A stretch of DNA of 54,880 nt. It comes from Actinocatenispora comari (GTDB lineage: Bacteria > Actinomycetota > Actinomycetes > Mycobacteriales > Micromonosporaceae). How positions within the stretch are numbered: position 1 is the stretch's first letter; each line of letters begins with the position of its first letter. The DNA lies in assembly GCF_017312725.1 (NCBI RefSeq), contig NZ_BOPO01000132.1, forward strand, positions 1 to 54,880, given 5' to 3'. The position numbers and the translations under genes were made by a program. Of the stretch, positions 1 to 9,088 are shown piece by piece. A model generated the notes under the pieces. The model worked only from the letters and a program-made list of their open reading frames with translations, had not been told where the DNA came from and searched no databases.

Positions 1-67
1 GGCCCGGCGGCGCCGGCGCCAGGCGTGGGGCGGCACCCGCGCCGACCAGCCACGGAAGGATCGGCGC

Positions 68-694
68 TCAGGCGGTCGCCGGGGCCAGCGCGGCGGACAG
101 GTAGCCGAGATCGGACGGGCCGGTGTAGCGGATCGCGGCGAGGCCGGCGGCCCGCGCGCCGCGCACGTTGCGGTCGCTGTCGTCGACCAGCAGGCACAGC
201 CGGGCCGGCACGCCGAGCCGGTCGCAGGCCGCCGCGTAGAACTCGGCGGACGGCTTCGCGTGCCCCAGCCGCGACGAGTTGAGCACCCCGTCGAACTCGC
301 CGACCAGCCCCAGCAGCTCCAGATCGGCGTCGAGCCGGTCGGTGGCGTTCGAGGCCAGCAGCACCGGCACCCCGGCGGCCCGCAGCGCGCGCACCGCGTC
401 GAGCACCGCCGGCACCACCACCCCGCGGTACGCCGACCACGCGGCCACCGCCCGCTCGGCGCGCGGCCGGTCGTCGGTCGCGGCGGCCAGCGCGTCGGTG
501 ATCGAGGCGAGCCACTCGTCGTGGCTGGAGCGGCCGGTGACCACGGCGCGCAGCCGGTCCGGCTCGAACGCGAGGTCGGTGAGCATGCCGTCGGGCAGCC
601 CGTGCGCCGCCGCGACGGTCCGCTCGTTGGCCGGGTCGAACTCGCGCAGCACGCCGTCCATGTCCAGCACCAGCGCCTGGCACCGCTCCCGCAT
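68..694 (-). CDS. HAD-superfamily hydrolase (phosphatase-like)
   Basis: Predicted 208-residue cytosolic HAD hydrolase. Motif I is LVLDMDGVL near the N-terminus (nucleophile and general-acid Asp), motif II is the LLASNAT segment, the motif III lysine is in HAKPS, and motif IV is LLVDDSDRNVRGA near the end, so all four catalytic motifs are present. I chose the ATG at 694 because a GGGGGAG site precedes it and motif I follows within a few residues; a longer in-frame reading to 775 has no support. It lies 130 bases downstream of smc on the same strand and may be read from the same transcript. The substrate cannot be told from sequence; sugar-phosphate or nucleotide phosphatase activity is the usual role of this subgroup. 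Confidence 0.85.
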   Translation of the reverse strand: MRERCQALVLDMDGVLREFDPANERTVAAAHGLPDGMLTDLAFEPDRLRAVVTGRSSHDEWLASITDALAAATDDRPRAERAVAAWSAYRGVVVPAVLDAVRALRAAGVPVLLASNATDRLDADLELLGLVGEFDGVLNSSRLGHAKPSAEFYAAACDRLGVPARLCLLVDDSDRNVRGARAAGLAAIRYTGPSDLGYLSAALAPATA

Positions 695-824
695 CCGCTC
701 CCCCACCCACACCGTGGTGCGGCCCGAGCGCCGCACCGGCCGCAAGGCTAGCGGGCCGGCTCCCGCCGCGACCACCGACCGGCGCGCGCCGAACCGGGGC
801 AGCCGATACCGGGGGACGAACCGG

Positions 825-3800
825 TCAGCCGGCGGCGGCCTCGGCGAGGCGCTGGCTGATCACCTGGGTGACACCGCCGCGCATGGTCACCCCGTACAGC
901 GCGTCGGCTATCTCCATGGTGCGCTTCTGGTGGGTGATCACGATCAGCTGCGACTCGGCCTGCAGCAGCCGCATCACGTCGAGCAGCCGGCCCAGGTTGA
1001 CGTCGTCCAGCGCCGCCTCGACCTCGTCCATCACGTAGAACGGGCTGGGGCGGGCCCGGAAGATCGCGCACAACAGGGCGATCGCGGTCAGCGAGCGCTC
1101 GCCGCCGGACAGCAGCGACAGCCGCTTCACCTTCTTGTTCGGCGGCCGGGCCTCGACCTCGATGCCGGTGGTGAGCAGGTCGTCCGGGTCGGTGAGGCTC
1201 AGCCGCCCCTCGCCACCCGGGAACAGCACCGCGAACACCTTCTCGAACTCGCGCGCGGTGTCCTCGTACGCGCTGCGGAACACCTCCAGGATCCGGTCGT
1301 CGACCTCCTTGACCACGGTCAGCAGGTCGCGCCGGGTGCCCTTCAGGTCCTCCAGCTGCTCGGAGAGGAACTTGTACCGCTCCTCCAGCGCCGCGAACTC
1401 CTCCAGCGCGAGCGGGTTCACCTTGCCCAGCAGCGCCAGCTCCCGCTCCGCCCGGGACGCCCGCTTCTCCTGCGTCGCCCGGTCGAACGGCGTCGGCTGC
1501 GGTACCGGCTTCTCCGCGGCCTCGGCCGCGGCCACCTCGGCGGCGGTCGGCGGCACCGGCTGCTCCGGCCCGTACTCGCCGAGCAGCGTCTCGACGTCGA
1601 TCGCGTACTCCTCGGCCGCCTTGGCCTCCAGCTGCTCGATCCGCATCCGCTGCTCGGCCCGGGCCACCTCGTCCCGGTGCAGGGCGTCGGTCAGCCGTTC
1701 CAGCTCACCGCCCAGGTCGCGCACCCGGGTACGCACCTCGGTCAGCTCGGCCTCGCGGCCGGTACGGGCGGCGGCGATCTCGTCGCGTTCGCTGGCCGCG
1801 GCGGTCAACGACTCGCCGATGCGGTGCAGCGCGGCCTGCGCCGCGAGCGACACCGCCCGCGCGATTGTGGCGCCCCGCTCCCGGCGGGCCTTGCGGGCGG
1901 CGGCGCGTTCCCGGGCGGCCCGTTCCTGGGCGGCCTGCCGGGCCAGCCCGTCGGCGCGGCCGGACAGCGCCCGGACCCGCTCCTCGGCGGTGCGCACCGC
2001 GAGCCGGGCCTCCATCTCCGCCTGCCGGGACGGGCCGACCGCGGCGGCCAGCTCGTCGCGCCGGGTGGCGTCCGGCTCCTCGTCGGCCGGGGTAGCCTCG
2101 GCCAGCCGCAGCCGCTCCTCCAGCTCGGCAAGGCCGGCCAGGTCGGCGTCGCGGGCCTGCTCGGCCTTCTGCCGGGAGGTCTGCAACCGGTCCGCCTCGC
2201 CGCGCGCCGACCGGGCCGCCGCGCCGTACTCGGCGAGCTGCCGGGACACCGCGTTGCGCTGTTGCTCGGCCGACCGGCGGGACTGCTCGGCCGCCTTGGC
2301 CGCCTCGGCCCGTTCGGTCACCACCGCGCGGGCCCGGTCCAGCTGCTCGCCCAGCTCCTCGACCCGCGCCTCGGCCTCGGCCCGGCGCTGCGCCGCCTCG
2401 TCGACCGCGGCCTGTACCTCGATGAAGCTCGGCGCCGAGGCGGAACCGCCGGCGGCGTGGTCGGCGCCGAGCACGTCGCCGTCCCGGCTGACCGCGCGCA
2501 GCTCGGGCCGGTCGGCGACCAGGCTGCGGGCCGCGGCGAGGTCGTCGACCACCGCGGTGTCGCGCAGCAGCATGTCAAGCGCCGGCTGCAGCTCCGCCGG
2601 CGCCTGCAGTACCTGCAGCGCCCAGCGGGCGCCGCCGGGCAGCACGCCGGTCGGCTCGGCGGGTGCGGTGCCGGTACCGACCAGCATGGTGGCGCGGCCG
2701 GCGTCGTCGGCCTTGAGCAGCTCGACCGCGGCGACCGCGTGGTCGACCGCGCGCACCGCGACCGCGTCGGCGAACGGGCCGAGCGCGGCGGCGACCGCCG
2801 CCTCGTACCCGGTCTCGACGGTGAGCAGGGCGGCGACGCTGCCGAGCACGCCCGGCAGCCGGTCGGCGCCGGCGGCGAGCAGCGCGCCAGCGCCGTCCTT
2901 GCGCCGCAGCCCGAGCGCGAGCGCCTCCTCCCGCGCCTTCCACTGGGTCGCCTCGCGCTCGGCGGCGCGCTCGGCGTCGGTGAGCTGCTTGACCGTCGCC
3001 TCGGCGGCCTGCCGGGCCTGCTTGGCGTCGGCGAGCTGCTGTTCGAGCTGCAGGTCGTCGGAGTCGATGCCGTCGGCGCTCTCCTGCGCGACGGCGAGCT
3101 CCTCGGCGGCGGTCTCGTACCGCGCCTGCGCCTCGTCGAGCGCCATGGTGAGCCGGGCGATCTCGTCCTGCGCCGCCCGGGACCGGGTCTGCAGCGCGTT
3201 GACCTGCCCGGTCAGCTTCGCCAGGCCCTCGCGCCGGTCGGCGACCGCCTTGGCCGCGGCGACCAGTTCGCGTTCCGCGCCGGCGAGATCGGACTCGACC
3301 TGCTGCCGGTACTCGACCGTCTCGGCCAGCCGTGCCTTGTCCTCTTCCAGCGCGAGCCGCAGCTCGGTCTCCTGCTCGCGGACCCGCTCCGCCTCGCGCT
3401 CCAGCGCGTCCGGGTCGCGGCCGGTGCGCTCGTCGTCGCCGGCGGCGGACAGGAACCGGACCCGCTCGGCGGCGAGCTGGCTGGTCGACCGGAACCGCTC
3501 CTGCAGCCCGGAGAGCTTGTACCAGGTCTCCTGCGCCCGGGCGAGCACCGGCGCGTCGGCCGCCAGGGCCTCCTCCAGCTCGGCGAGCCGGCGCTGCGCG
3601 GTGCCGTGTTCGGCCTCGATGCGTTCCCGGCTGGCCCGGATCGACTCCTCGTCGGAGACGTCCTTGCGCAGCGTGCCGCGGACCGAGGAAAGGTCGTCGG
3701 CCAGCAGCCGCAGTCGCGCGTCGCGCAGGTCGGCCTGGATGCCGGCGGCCCGGCGGGCGATCTCGGCCTGCTTGCCCAGCGGCTTGAGCTGGCGGCGCAA

Positions 3801-4391
3801 CTCACCGGTCAGGTCCTGCACCCGGTTCAGGTTGGCCTGCATCGCGTCCAGCTTGCGCAGCGCCTTTTCCTTGCGCTTGCGGTGTTTCAGGACGCCGGCG
3901 GCCTCCTCGATGAACCCGCGCCGGTCCTCCGGCTTCGCGTGCAGCACCGCGTCGAGCTGGCCCTGGCCGACGATGACGTGCATCTCCCGGCCGATGCCGG
4001 AGTCGGACAGCAGTTCCTGGATGTCGAGCAGCCGGCACCGGTCGCCGTTGATCTCGTACTCGCCGTCGCCGGTGCGAAACAGCCGCCGGGTGATCGACAC
4101 CTCGGTGTAGTCGATGGGCAGCGCACCGTCGGAGTTGTCGATGGTCAGGGTGACCTCGGCGCGCCCGAGCGGGGCCCGGCCGGACGTACCGGCGAAGATC
4201 ACGTCGTCCATCTTGCCGCCGCGCAGCGCCTTGGCGCCCTGCTCGCCGAGCACCCAGGCGATCGCGTCCACCACGTTGGACTTGCCCGAGCCGTTCGGCC
4301 CGACCACGCAGGTGACGCCGGGTTCCAGCTTCAGCGTCGTGGCGGTGGCGAACGACTTGAAGCCCTTCAGCGTGAGGCTCTTGAGATGCAC
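825..4391 (-). CDS. smc: Chromosome segregation protein SMC
   Basis: An 1188-residue SMC ATPase, the normal family length. It compacts and segregates the chromosome as a dimer with ScpA/ScpB. The Walker A motif GPNGSGKSN sits at about residues 31-39. Long charged coiled-coil arms flank a Gly-rich hinge at roughly residues 500-660. The C-terminal head carries the ABC signature LLSGGERSL and the Walker B segment FYVMDEVEAALDD. The start is the ATG of MHLKSLTLKGFKSF, the standard SMC N-terminus. In the family order acyP comes before smc, as seen here, with a small coiled-coil gene inserted. ftsY, which often follows smc, is not in the window. Long open frames on the opposite strand are GC-driven shadows. 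Confidence 0.98.
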   Translation of the reverse strand: MHLKSLTLKGFKSFATATTLKLEPGVTCVVGPNGSGKSNVVDAIAWVLGEQGAKALRGGKMDDVIFAGTSGRAPLGRAEVTLTIDNSDGALPIDYTEVSITRRLFRTGDGEYEINGDRCRLLDIQELLSDSGIGREMHVIVGQGQLDAVLHAKPEDRRGFIEEAAGVLKHRKRKEKALRKLDAMQANLNRVQDLTGELRRQLKPLGKQAEIARRAAGIQADLRDARLRLLADDLSSVRGTLRKDVSDEESIRASRERIEAEHGTAQRRLAELEEALAADAPVLARAQETWYKLSGLQERFRSTSQLAAERVRFLSAAGDDERTGRDPDALEREAERVREQETELRLALEEDKARLAETVEYRQQVESDLAGAERELVAAAKAVADRREGLAKLTGQVNALQTRSRAAQDEIARLTMALDEAQARYETAAEELAVAQESADGIDSDDLQLEQQLADAKQARQAAEATVKQLTDAERAAEREATQWKAREEALALGLRRKDGAGALLAAGADRLPGVLGSVAALLTVETGYEAAVAAALGPFADAVAVRAVDHAVAAVELLKADDAGRATMLVGTGTAPAEPTGVLPGGARWALQVLQAPAELQPALDMLLRDTAVVDDLAAARSLVADRPELRAVSRDGDVLGADHAAGGSASAPSFIEVQAAVDEAAQRRAEAEARVEELGEQLDRARAVVTERAEAAKAAEQSRRSAEQQRNAVSRQLAEYGAAARSARGEADRLQTSRQKAEQARDADLAGLAELEERLRLAEATPADEEPDATRRDELAAAVGPSRQAEMEARLAVRTAEERVRALSGRADGLARQAAQERAARERAAARKARRERGATIARAVSLAAQAALHRIGESLTAAASERDEIAAARTGREAELTEVRTRVRDLGGELERLTDALHRDEVARAEQRMRIEQLEAKAAEEYAIDVETLLGEYGPEQPVPPTAAEVAAAEAAEKPVPQPTPFDRATQEKRASRAERELALLGKVNPLALEEFAALEERYKFLSEQLEDLKGTRRDLLTVVKEVDDRILEVFRSAYEDTAREFEKVFAVLFPGGEGRLSLTDPDDLLTTGIEVEARPPNKKVKRLSLLSGGERSLTAIALLCAIFRARPSPFYVMDEVEAALDDVNLGRLLDVMRLLQAESQLIVITHQKRTMEIADALYGVTMRGGVTQVISQRLAEAAAG

Positions 4392-4864
4392 TGGGCTGTC
4401 GATCCTCCATGCGGGTACTGACCTGCGCGCGGCGCGCCGACCTGCGCGTGATGACCCGCGCGCCCGGGCCCACCGACGTGCCTGCCGGGGCGAAAAGGCC
4501 CGAGTCGCAGGTTACCGTGCCGCGCCGCGCCCGCCGGGCAGGAGCGCACCTCCGGCGCGCCCGGGGGACCCCACAACGGGTGGGGTCACGCCGGCGCACG
4601 CGGCAGGAAGGAGGACGCGCCGACGCGGAACTCGGCGTCGGCGCGCGGACCGCCCGGAGGCAGTCGGTGGCGGCATTCCAGCCGCCACCGACACGGGACC
4701 GCGAAACGGCGGCCACGCCGGGCGTCGGGGTACGGGTTCCGCCACGGCCGAACCCGTGGGCACTGCGGTGATGCGTGTGCTGCCGCTCGACGCGCTGTCC
4801 GTACGGATCCGGGCCCGAGCAGGCGTTTCGCCCTGTCGTCGACCCGGTACGGATCAGCGCCGGC
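4392..4864. other. Gene-free gap upstream of smc
   Basis: A 473-base stretch between the start of smc and the stop of the small coiled-coil gene. Open frames on both strands read through it, but their translations are Arg/Pro/Ala-rich with no recognisable domain, so I call none. It should hold the smc promoter (minus strand). I could not pick convincing -35 and -10 boxes by eye. Confidence 0.5.
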
Positions 4865-5059
4865 TCAGGTCAGCGCGGGTTCGGAGATCCGGAACAGATC
4901 GTCGGACTCCTGACGCGCCGCGGTCAGCCGGTCGTTCTCGGCCTGCAACCGTGCGGTCTCGAACTCCAGCGCCCGGACCCGGGCGCGCAGTCGGGTGACC
5001 TCGTCGATCAGACGCCGATCCGGCGTGTGACCGACGTGGCCGTAGAGGGCCTTCGCCAT
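4865..5059 (-). CDS. Small conserved coiled-coil protein
   Basis: A 64-residue protein beginning MAKALYGHVG. It consists almost wholly of one predicted coiled coil (residues about 16-50, heptad-like RLRARVRALEFETARLQAEN) with no signal peptide or membrane segment. Small proteins starting MAKALYGHVG are, as I recall, widespread in actinobacteria and unnamed. The ATG at 5059 is preceded by AAGGAGACACC, a good ribosome site; a longer in-frame reading to 5104 lacks one. It sits between acyP and smc on the same strand. A role in chromosome or division structures would be guesswork from position and fold alone. Confidence 0.8.
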   Translation of the reverse strand: MAKALYGHVGHTPDRRLIDEVTRLRARVRALEFETARLQAENDRLTAARQESDDLFRISEPALT

Positions 5060-5211
5060 GGTGTCTCCTTGCGAATGCGTCGCCGGATGGCCGTAGATGC
5101 ACACCCGCGGCCTGATCGGCGAGACGGGCGGGTGCAGTGGCGACGTCCATATGGTGTGCCAGCACGGCCGACATCGTCAAGGATGTCATGAGTCTGGTGG
5201 ACTCAACTTCA

Positions 5212-5514
5212 TCACCCCGTCGCAAAGCCGGCCAGGTCGCCGCGTGCCCGCTCTACCCGTACCACCACGGCATCCACCCGCCCCGGGGCCTGTGGACCAC
5301 CGAGCCAATCGGCCAGATCGTGACATGCAGCACGGTCCCCCTCCGCGACCACCTCGACTCGCCCATCGGGGAGGTTCCGGGCCCAACCGGACAGACCCAG
5401 CGCCTCCGCCCGGGATCGGGTCCGGTACCGGAAGCCGACCCCCTGCACGAGGCCGCGCACCGCCGCGACCAGGCGAATCGACCCGACCGTTTCGTCCGGC
5501 GTCGCCGCGCTCAT
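5212..5514 (-). CDS. acyP: Acylphosphatase
   Basis: A 100-residue acylphosphatase, close to the usual 90-100 residues. It hydrolyses carboxyl-phosphate bonds in the cytosol. The signature is clear: [18 protein letters not shown] holds the phosphate-binding loop and catalytic Arg, and [20 protein letters not shown] holds the catalytic Asn and the second family motif. The start at 5514 (MSAATPDET) leaves a short N-terminal extension; upstream in-frame sequence does not look like acylphosphatase. It is upstream of smc, the common actinobacterial arrangement. Confidence 0.95.
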   Translation of the reverse strand: MSAATPDETVGSIRLVAAVRGLVQGVGFRYRTRSRAEALGLSGWARNLPDGRVEVVAEGDRAACHDLADWLGGPQAPGRVDAVVVRVERARGDLAGFATG

Positions 5515-5671
5515 CCGACCGTCCAGACCAGAGCCGAGAGTGGTCCCGTTGCATACATAGAGTAGTCCCCACGTTCCGATCCGGCGACGTTTGCCGGCCC
5601 GGTCACTCGCCCGGTGCCGGCCGCCGGCGCGTGCCGCCACGCGGCCGGTGACCGCCACCGATAATCCCTCG

Positions 5672-6352
5672 GTGAACCCCACCACCATCACGCCGGCGCG
5701 GCTGTCCGCGCTCAGCGACGGGATCATCGCGATCGCCGCGACGCTGCTGGTACTGGACATCCGCGCGCCGATCGCGGCCGCCGCGGTGTGGCCCGCGCTG
5801 GGCCACGAGTGGCCCTCGCTGGTCGGCTACGTCGTCAGCTTCCTGATCATCGGCATCGCCTGGATCCACCACCACAACCTGTTCCATCAGGTCCGCGCCG
5901 TCGACCGCACCCTGCTGCTGCTCAACCTCGGCATGCTGCTGACGATCGGCTTCCTGCCGGTACCGACCGCGACCATCGGCGAACACCTCGCCGGCGGGCA
6001 CGACGCGACCGGGGCCGCGGTCTTCTACGGCGCCGCGCTGACCCTCACCTCGGTGTGGTTCACGCTGTTCTGGCAGCACCTGTACCGACATCCCGAGTTG
6101 CTGCAGCCCGGCGGCGTCGAGGCCGCCCGGCGGGCCCGCCGCACGTCGCTGATCGGCCCCGTCGGGTACCTCGCGGCGACCGCGCTGGCGCTCGCCACCC
6201 CGATCGGCTCGGTGCTGGTCGAAGCGGGGCTGGTGGTCTGGTTCGTGGTCGGCCGGGCCGCGCCGGCCGGCCGCACCGGCGCCCCGGTCACCAACGAGGC
6301 TGGCGGGGACGCGGCTGGCAGTGCGGGCAGCGGTACGACGAGCGGTTCATGA
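5672..6352 (+). CDS. TMEM175-family (DUF1211) integral membrane protein
   Basis: About 226 residues with around six hydrophobic segments, matching the bacterial TMEM175 family of potassium-permeable channels. The diagnostic first helix reads [21 protein letters not shown], a variant of the family pattern with a Phe to Leu change before SDG. A second family feature is the [13 protein letters not shown] stretch after helix 3. The start is uncertain: GTG at 5672 and GTG at 5648 are both possible and neither has a strong ribosome site. The 3-prime end overlaps the convergent mutM by 65 bases. The C-terminal tail is Gly/Ala/Thr-rich and probably disordered. Confidence 0.82.
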   Translation: MNPTTITPARLSALSDGIIAIAATLLVLDIRAPIAAAAVWPALGHEWPSLVGYVVSFLIIGIAWIHHHNLFHQVRAVDRTLLLLNLGMLLTIGFLPVPTATIGEHLAGGHDATGAAVFYGAALTLTSVWFTLFWQHLYRHPELLQPGGVEAARRARRTSLIGPVGYLAATALALATPIGSVLVEAGLVVWFVVGRAAPAGRTGAPVTNEAGGDAAGSAGSGTTSGS

Positions 6353-7154
6353 ACGGCTCGCGCCGGATCGGCGCGCCACACCGGTGACACGGCGCGCCGT
6401 CCCGCCCGTACACGTCCAACGACCGGTCGAAGTAGCCGGACTCGCCGTTGACGTTGACGTACAGCGCGTCGAAGCTGGTACCGCCGGCGCGCAGCGCGTC
6501 GCCGAGCACCGCGCGCACGTCGGCCAGCAGCGCCCGTACCACCGGGCGGGTCATCGTGTCGGTGGCGCGGGCCCAGTGCAGCCTCGCCCGCCACAGCGCC
6601 TCGTCGGCGTAGATGTTGCCCACTCCGGAGATCAGCGACTGGTCCAGCAACGCTCGCTTGATGCCGGTACGGCGGCGGCGCAGCGCGGCGACGAACGCCT
6701 CGTCGTCGAACGCGGGATCGACCGGATCGCGGGCGATGTGCGCGATCTCCGCCGGCAGCTCGGCGCCGCCCGCGGCCAGCGAGAGCCCGCCGAACGTGCG
6801 CTGGTCGACGAACCGCAGCTCGGTGCCGCCGTCGGCGAACCCGACCCGTACCCGCAGGTGCTTCTCGTCCGGCTCGTCCGCCGGCTGCACCAGCAGCTGA
6901 CCGGACATGCCCAGGTGGGCGAGGATCGCGTCGCCCGGCTCGCCCGGACCGTCCAGCGGCAGCCACAGGTACTTGCCGCGCCGGCGGGCGCCGACGATCG
7001 TGCGGCCCACCAGCGCCGCGGCGAAGTGCTCGGCGCCGGGTGCATGCCGGCGGATCGCCCGCGGGTGGTGCACCTCGACGTGCTCGATGGTCCGGCCGGC
7101 CACCCACTTCTCCAGGCCGGCACGGACGGTCTCCACCTCGGGCAGTTCAGGCAC
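6288..7154 (-). CDS. mutM: Formamidopyrimidine-DNA glycosylase (8-oxoguanine repair)
   Basis: A 288-residue bifunctional glycosylase/AP lyase that removes 8-oxoG and FaPy lesions. The mature N-terminus [10 protein letters not shown] gives the catalytic Pro1 and Glu2. The conserved lysine lies in RRGKYLWL, and the helix-two-turn-helix segment contains [14 protein letters not shown] zinc finger CHRCG...CPHCQ closes the protein, so all active-site parts are intact. It starts 10 bases after the stop of the mannosyltransferase gene and is the last gene of the run from rnc. Its 3-prime end overlaps the convergent channel gene. Confidence 0.98.
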   Translation of the reverse strand: MPELPEVETVRAGLEKWVAGRTIEHVEVHHPRAIRRHAPGAEHFAAALVGRTIVGARRRGKYLWLPLDGPGEPGDAILAHLGMSGQLLVQPADEPDEKHLRVRVGFADGGTELRFVDQRTFGGLSLAAGGAELPAEIAHIARDPVDPAFDDEAFVAALRRRRTGIKRALLDQSLISGVGNIYADEALWRARLHWARATDTMTRPVVRALLADVRAVLGDALRAGGTSFDALYVNVNGESGYFDRSLDVYGRDGAPCHRCGAPIRREPFMNRSSYRCPHCQPRPRQPRW

Positions 7155-7163
7155 CCGGCACTC

Positions 7164-8357
7164 CTAGATCGTGTACGGCCAGACGGTGATCATGTACGCC
7201 CCGAACCAGCAGCCCACCAGGCTGACCGCCACCAGGCAGGGCACCAGCACCCGGGTACGCGCGTGCAGCAGCGCGCCGCCGACCGGCAGCAGCACCGACA
7301 GCACCGGGACCAGCAGCCGCGGGCGGGAGTTGAAGTAGCCGGACGCGCCGGCCACCGTGCCGTAGGCCAGCAGCCCGTACAGCGCGACCGGCCACCAGTT
7401 GCCGTCGGTGCGGTCCAGCAGCGCCCAGAGCACCAGCGCGCCGGAGAACACCAGCAGCAACGCCGTCGCGAGCTGGACGAAGCCGTCGGCGTTGCGGAAC
7501 GTGTCGGCCACGAAACGCAGGCTCGCCGCGCCCCAGTCGACGCCGGTGCCCCAGCCCTGCGACTGCTCGACGAACCAGCCGTCGGCGCGGCCCAGCCGCT
7601 GCCCCACCCAGAACCAGAAGCCGGGCACCGCGGCCAGCCCGGCCACCGCCGCGACCACCGGCCGTACCCGCGGGGCACCCGGCAGCCTCCGGTCGGCCCA
7701 CAGCCGGTACCCGGCGTAGCAGGCCAGCGCGACCGCGGCGGCCAGGCCGGTACTGCGGGTCAGCCCGGCGGCCACCGCGAACGCGCCGGCCAGCAACCAC
7801 TGCTGCCGGTGCAGGCTCAGCAGCATGGCCAGCACCAGGGCGCAGAACAGCGCCTCCGAGTAGGCCATCGAGAACACCACCGACATCGGCTGCGCGCAGA
7901 ACAGCACCGCGAGCACGTAGCCGAACCGCTCACCGCGCAGCCGCCGCCCCAGCAGGTGGATCAGCACCGTACCGGCGGCCCCGGCCAGCAACGACACCAC
8001 CACACCGGCGGCGGCGTACGGCACCCCGAACAGCGCCACGAACCGGACGCACAGCGGGTAGCCGGGGAAGAACGCCAGCGTGTTGCCGATCAGGTGGCCC
8101 GACCCGTCGTACTGCAGGGCGTGGTCGTAGCCGTCCCGCGCGATCCGCAGGAAGAAGTCGGCGTCCCAGATGGACAGTCGCGAGTAGACGCTCTGGCCCG
8201 GCCGGGCCAGCAGCGCCAGCAGCACGAACTGCACCAGCCGGTTCGCCGCGAAGATCGCCACCGGCGCGAGCACCTGCCGGACCACGAACTCCGACCGCGG
8301 CGACGACCCGGCCGCCGACGCCGGCGCCGCGGCACCGACGTCGAGCTGCTCGGTCAC
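7164..8357 (-). CDS. PIG-V-like GT-C mannosyltransferase, membrane
   Basis: A 397-residue polytopic membrane protein with about nine to ten hydrophobic helices. The early loop [17 protein letters not shown] fits the Asp-containing catalytic loop of PIG-V/GT-C polyprenyl-phosphate-mannose-dependent transferases. Segments [13 protein letters not shown] and [14 protein letters not shown] are typical of the family. It probably adds mannose to a lipid or glycoprotein outside the membrane. The GTG at 8357 overlaps the rnc stop (GTGA), suggesting translational coupling; a longer reading to 8417 would lie inside rnc. The exact acceptor is unknown. Confidence 0.8.
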   Translation of the reverse strand: MTEQLDVGAAAPASAAGSSPRSEFVVRQVLAPVAIFAANRLVQFVLLALLARPGQSVYSRLSIWDADFFLRIARDGYDHALQYDGSGHLIGNTLAFFPGYPLCVRFVALFGVPYAAAGVVVSLLAGAAGTVLIHLLGRRLRGERFGYVLAVLFCAQPMSVVFSMAYSEALFCALVLAMLLSLHRQQWLLAGAFAVAAGLTRSTGLAAAVALACYAGYRLWADRRLPGAPRVRPVVAAVAGLAAVPGFWFWVGQRLGRADGWFVEQSQGWGTGVDWGAASLRFVADTFRNADGFVQLATALLLVFSGALVLWALLDRTDGNWWPVALYGLLAYGTVAGASGYFNSRPRLLVPVLSVLLPVGGALLHARTRVLVPCLVAVSLVGCWFGAYMITVWPYTI

Positions 8358-9088
8358 GCCCGACCGGCCGACGCGCCGCCGGTGCCCTCCTCGGCCCGGG
8401 CCGACAGGTCCTGCCACGCCTGCTCGGCGGCGCGCTGCTCGGCCTCCTTCTTGCTCCGGCCGTTCCCGGAACCGAACCGCTCGCCGGCCACCACCGCCCA
8501 GGCGGTGAACGTCTTCGCGTGGTCCGGCCCGTCCTCGGCCACCTCGTACTCGGGGACGCCGAGGTTCTGGTTCGCCGTCAGCTCCTGCAGGCTGGTCTTC
8601 CAGTCCAGGCCCGCACCGCGCCGCGACGCGTCCGCCATCAGCGGGTCGAACAGCTTGTGCACCAGCACCGACGCCACGTCGGTGCCGTGCTCGAGGTAGA
8701 CCGCGCCGAGCAGCGCCTCGGTCGTGTCGGCGAGGATGCTCGCCTTGTCCCGGCCGCCGGTGGTCTCCTCGCCCTTGCCCAGCCGCACGTACGCGCCGAG
8801 CCCGTGCGGGCCCAGCCCGCGCGCCACCTCGGCCAGCGCCCGCATGTTCACCACCGAGGCGCGCAGCTTCGCCAGCTGCCCCTCCGGCAGGTCCGGGTGG
8901 GTGCGGTAGAGCGCGTCGGTCACCACCAGCCCGAGCACCGCGTCGCCCAGAAACTCCAGCCGCTCGTTGGTCGGCAGCCCGCCGTGCTCGTACGCGTACG
9001 AGCGGTGCGTCAGGGCCCGCTCCAGCAGCTGCGGCGACAGCTCGACGCCCAGCGCCGCGGTCAGTTCGGTCGGTGTCGCGCTACTCAT
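8354..9088 (-). CDS. rnc: Ribonuclease III
   Basis: A 244-residue double-strand-specific endoribonuclease that processes rRNA precursors and other RNAs. The N-terminal catalytic domain holds the signature [16 protein letters not shown] with the metal-binding Glu and Asp, plus the second acidic site in the [13 protein letters not shown] segment. A C-terminal dsRNA-binding domain runs from about residue 160 (SLQELTANQ to the end), with the Lys-rich [13 protein letters not shown] helix. Its ATG overlaps the stop of plsX by 4 bases (ATGA), and its own stop overlaps the next gene. Confidence 0.97.
   Translation of the reverse strand: MSSATPTELTAALGVELSPQLLERALTHRSYAYEHGGLPTNERLEFLGDAVLGLVVTDALYRTHPDLPEGQLAKLRASVVNMRALAEVARGLGPHGLGAYVRLGKGEETTGGRDKASILADTTEALLGAVYLEHGTDVASVLVHKLFDPLMADASRRGAGLDWKTSLQELTANQNLGVPEYEVAEDGPDHAKTFTAWAVVAGERFGSGNGRSKKEAEQRAAEQAWQDLSARAEEGTGGASAGRA

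Noticed and set aside
1135-4110. 991-codon + frame inside smc
   Set aside because: Ser/Arg/Ala-rich antisense artefact of the smc frame.
279-4421. Very long open frame on + (1380 codons) across HAD and smc
   Set aside because: GC-driven shadow of smc; the translation has no domain and the smc frame is unmistakable.
6321-8699. 792-codon + frame opposite mutM and the mannosyltransferase
   Set aside because: Low-complexity Arg/Gln/His shadow; genuine genes are on the minus strand.
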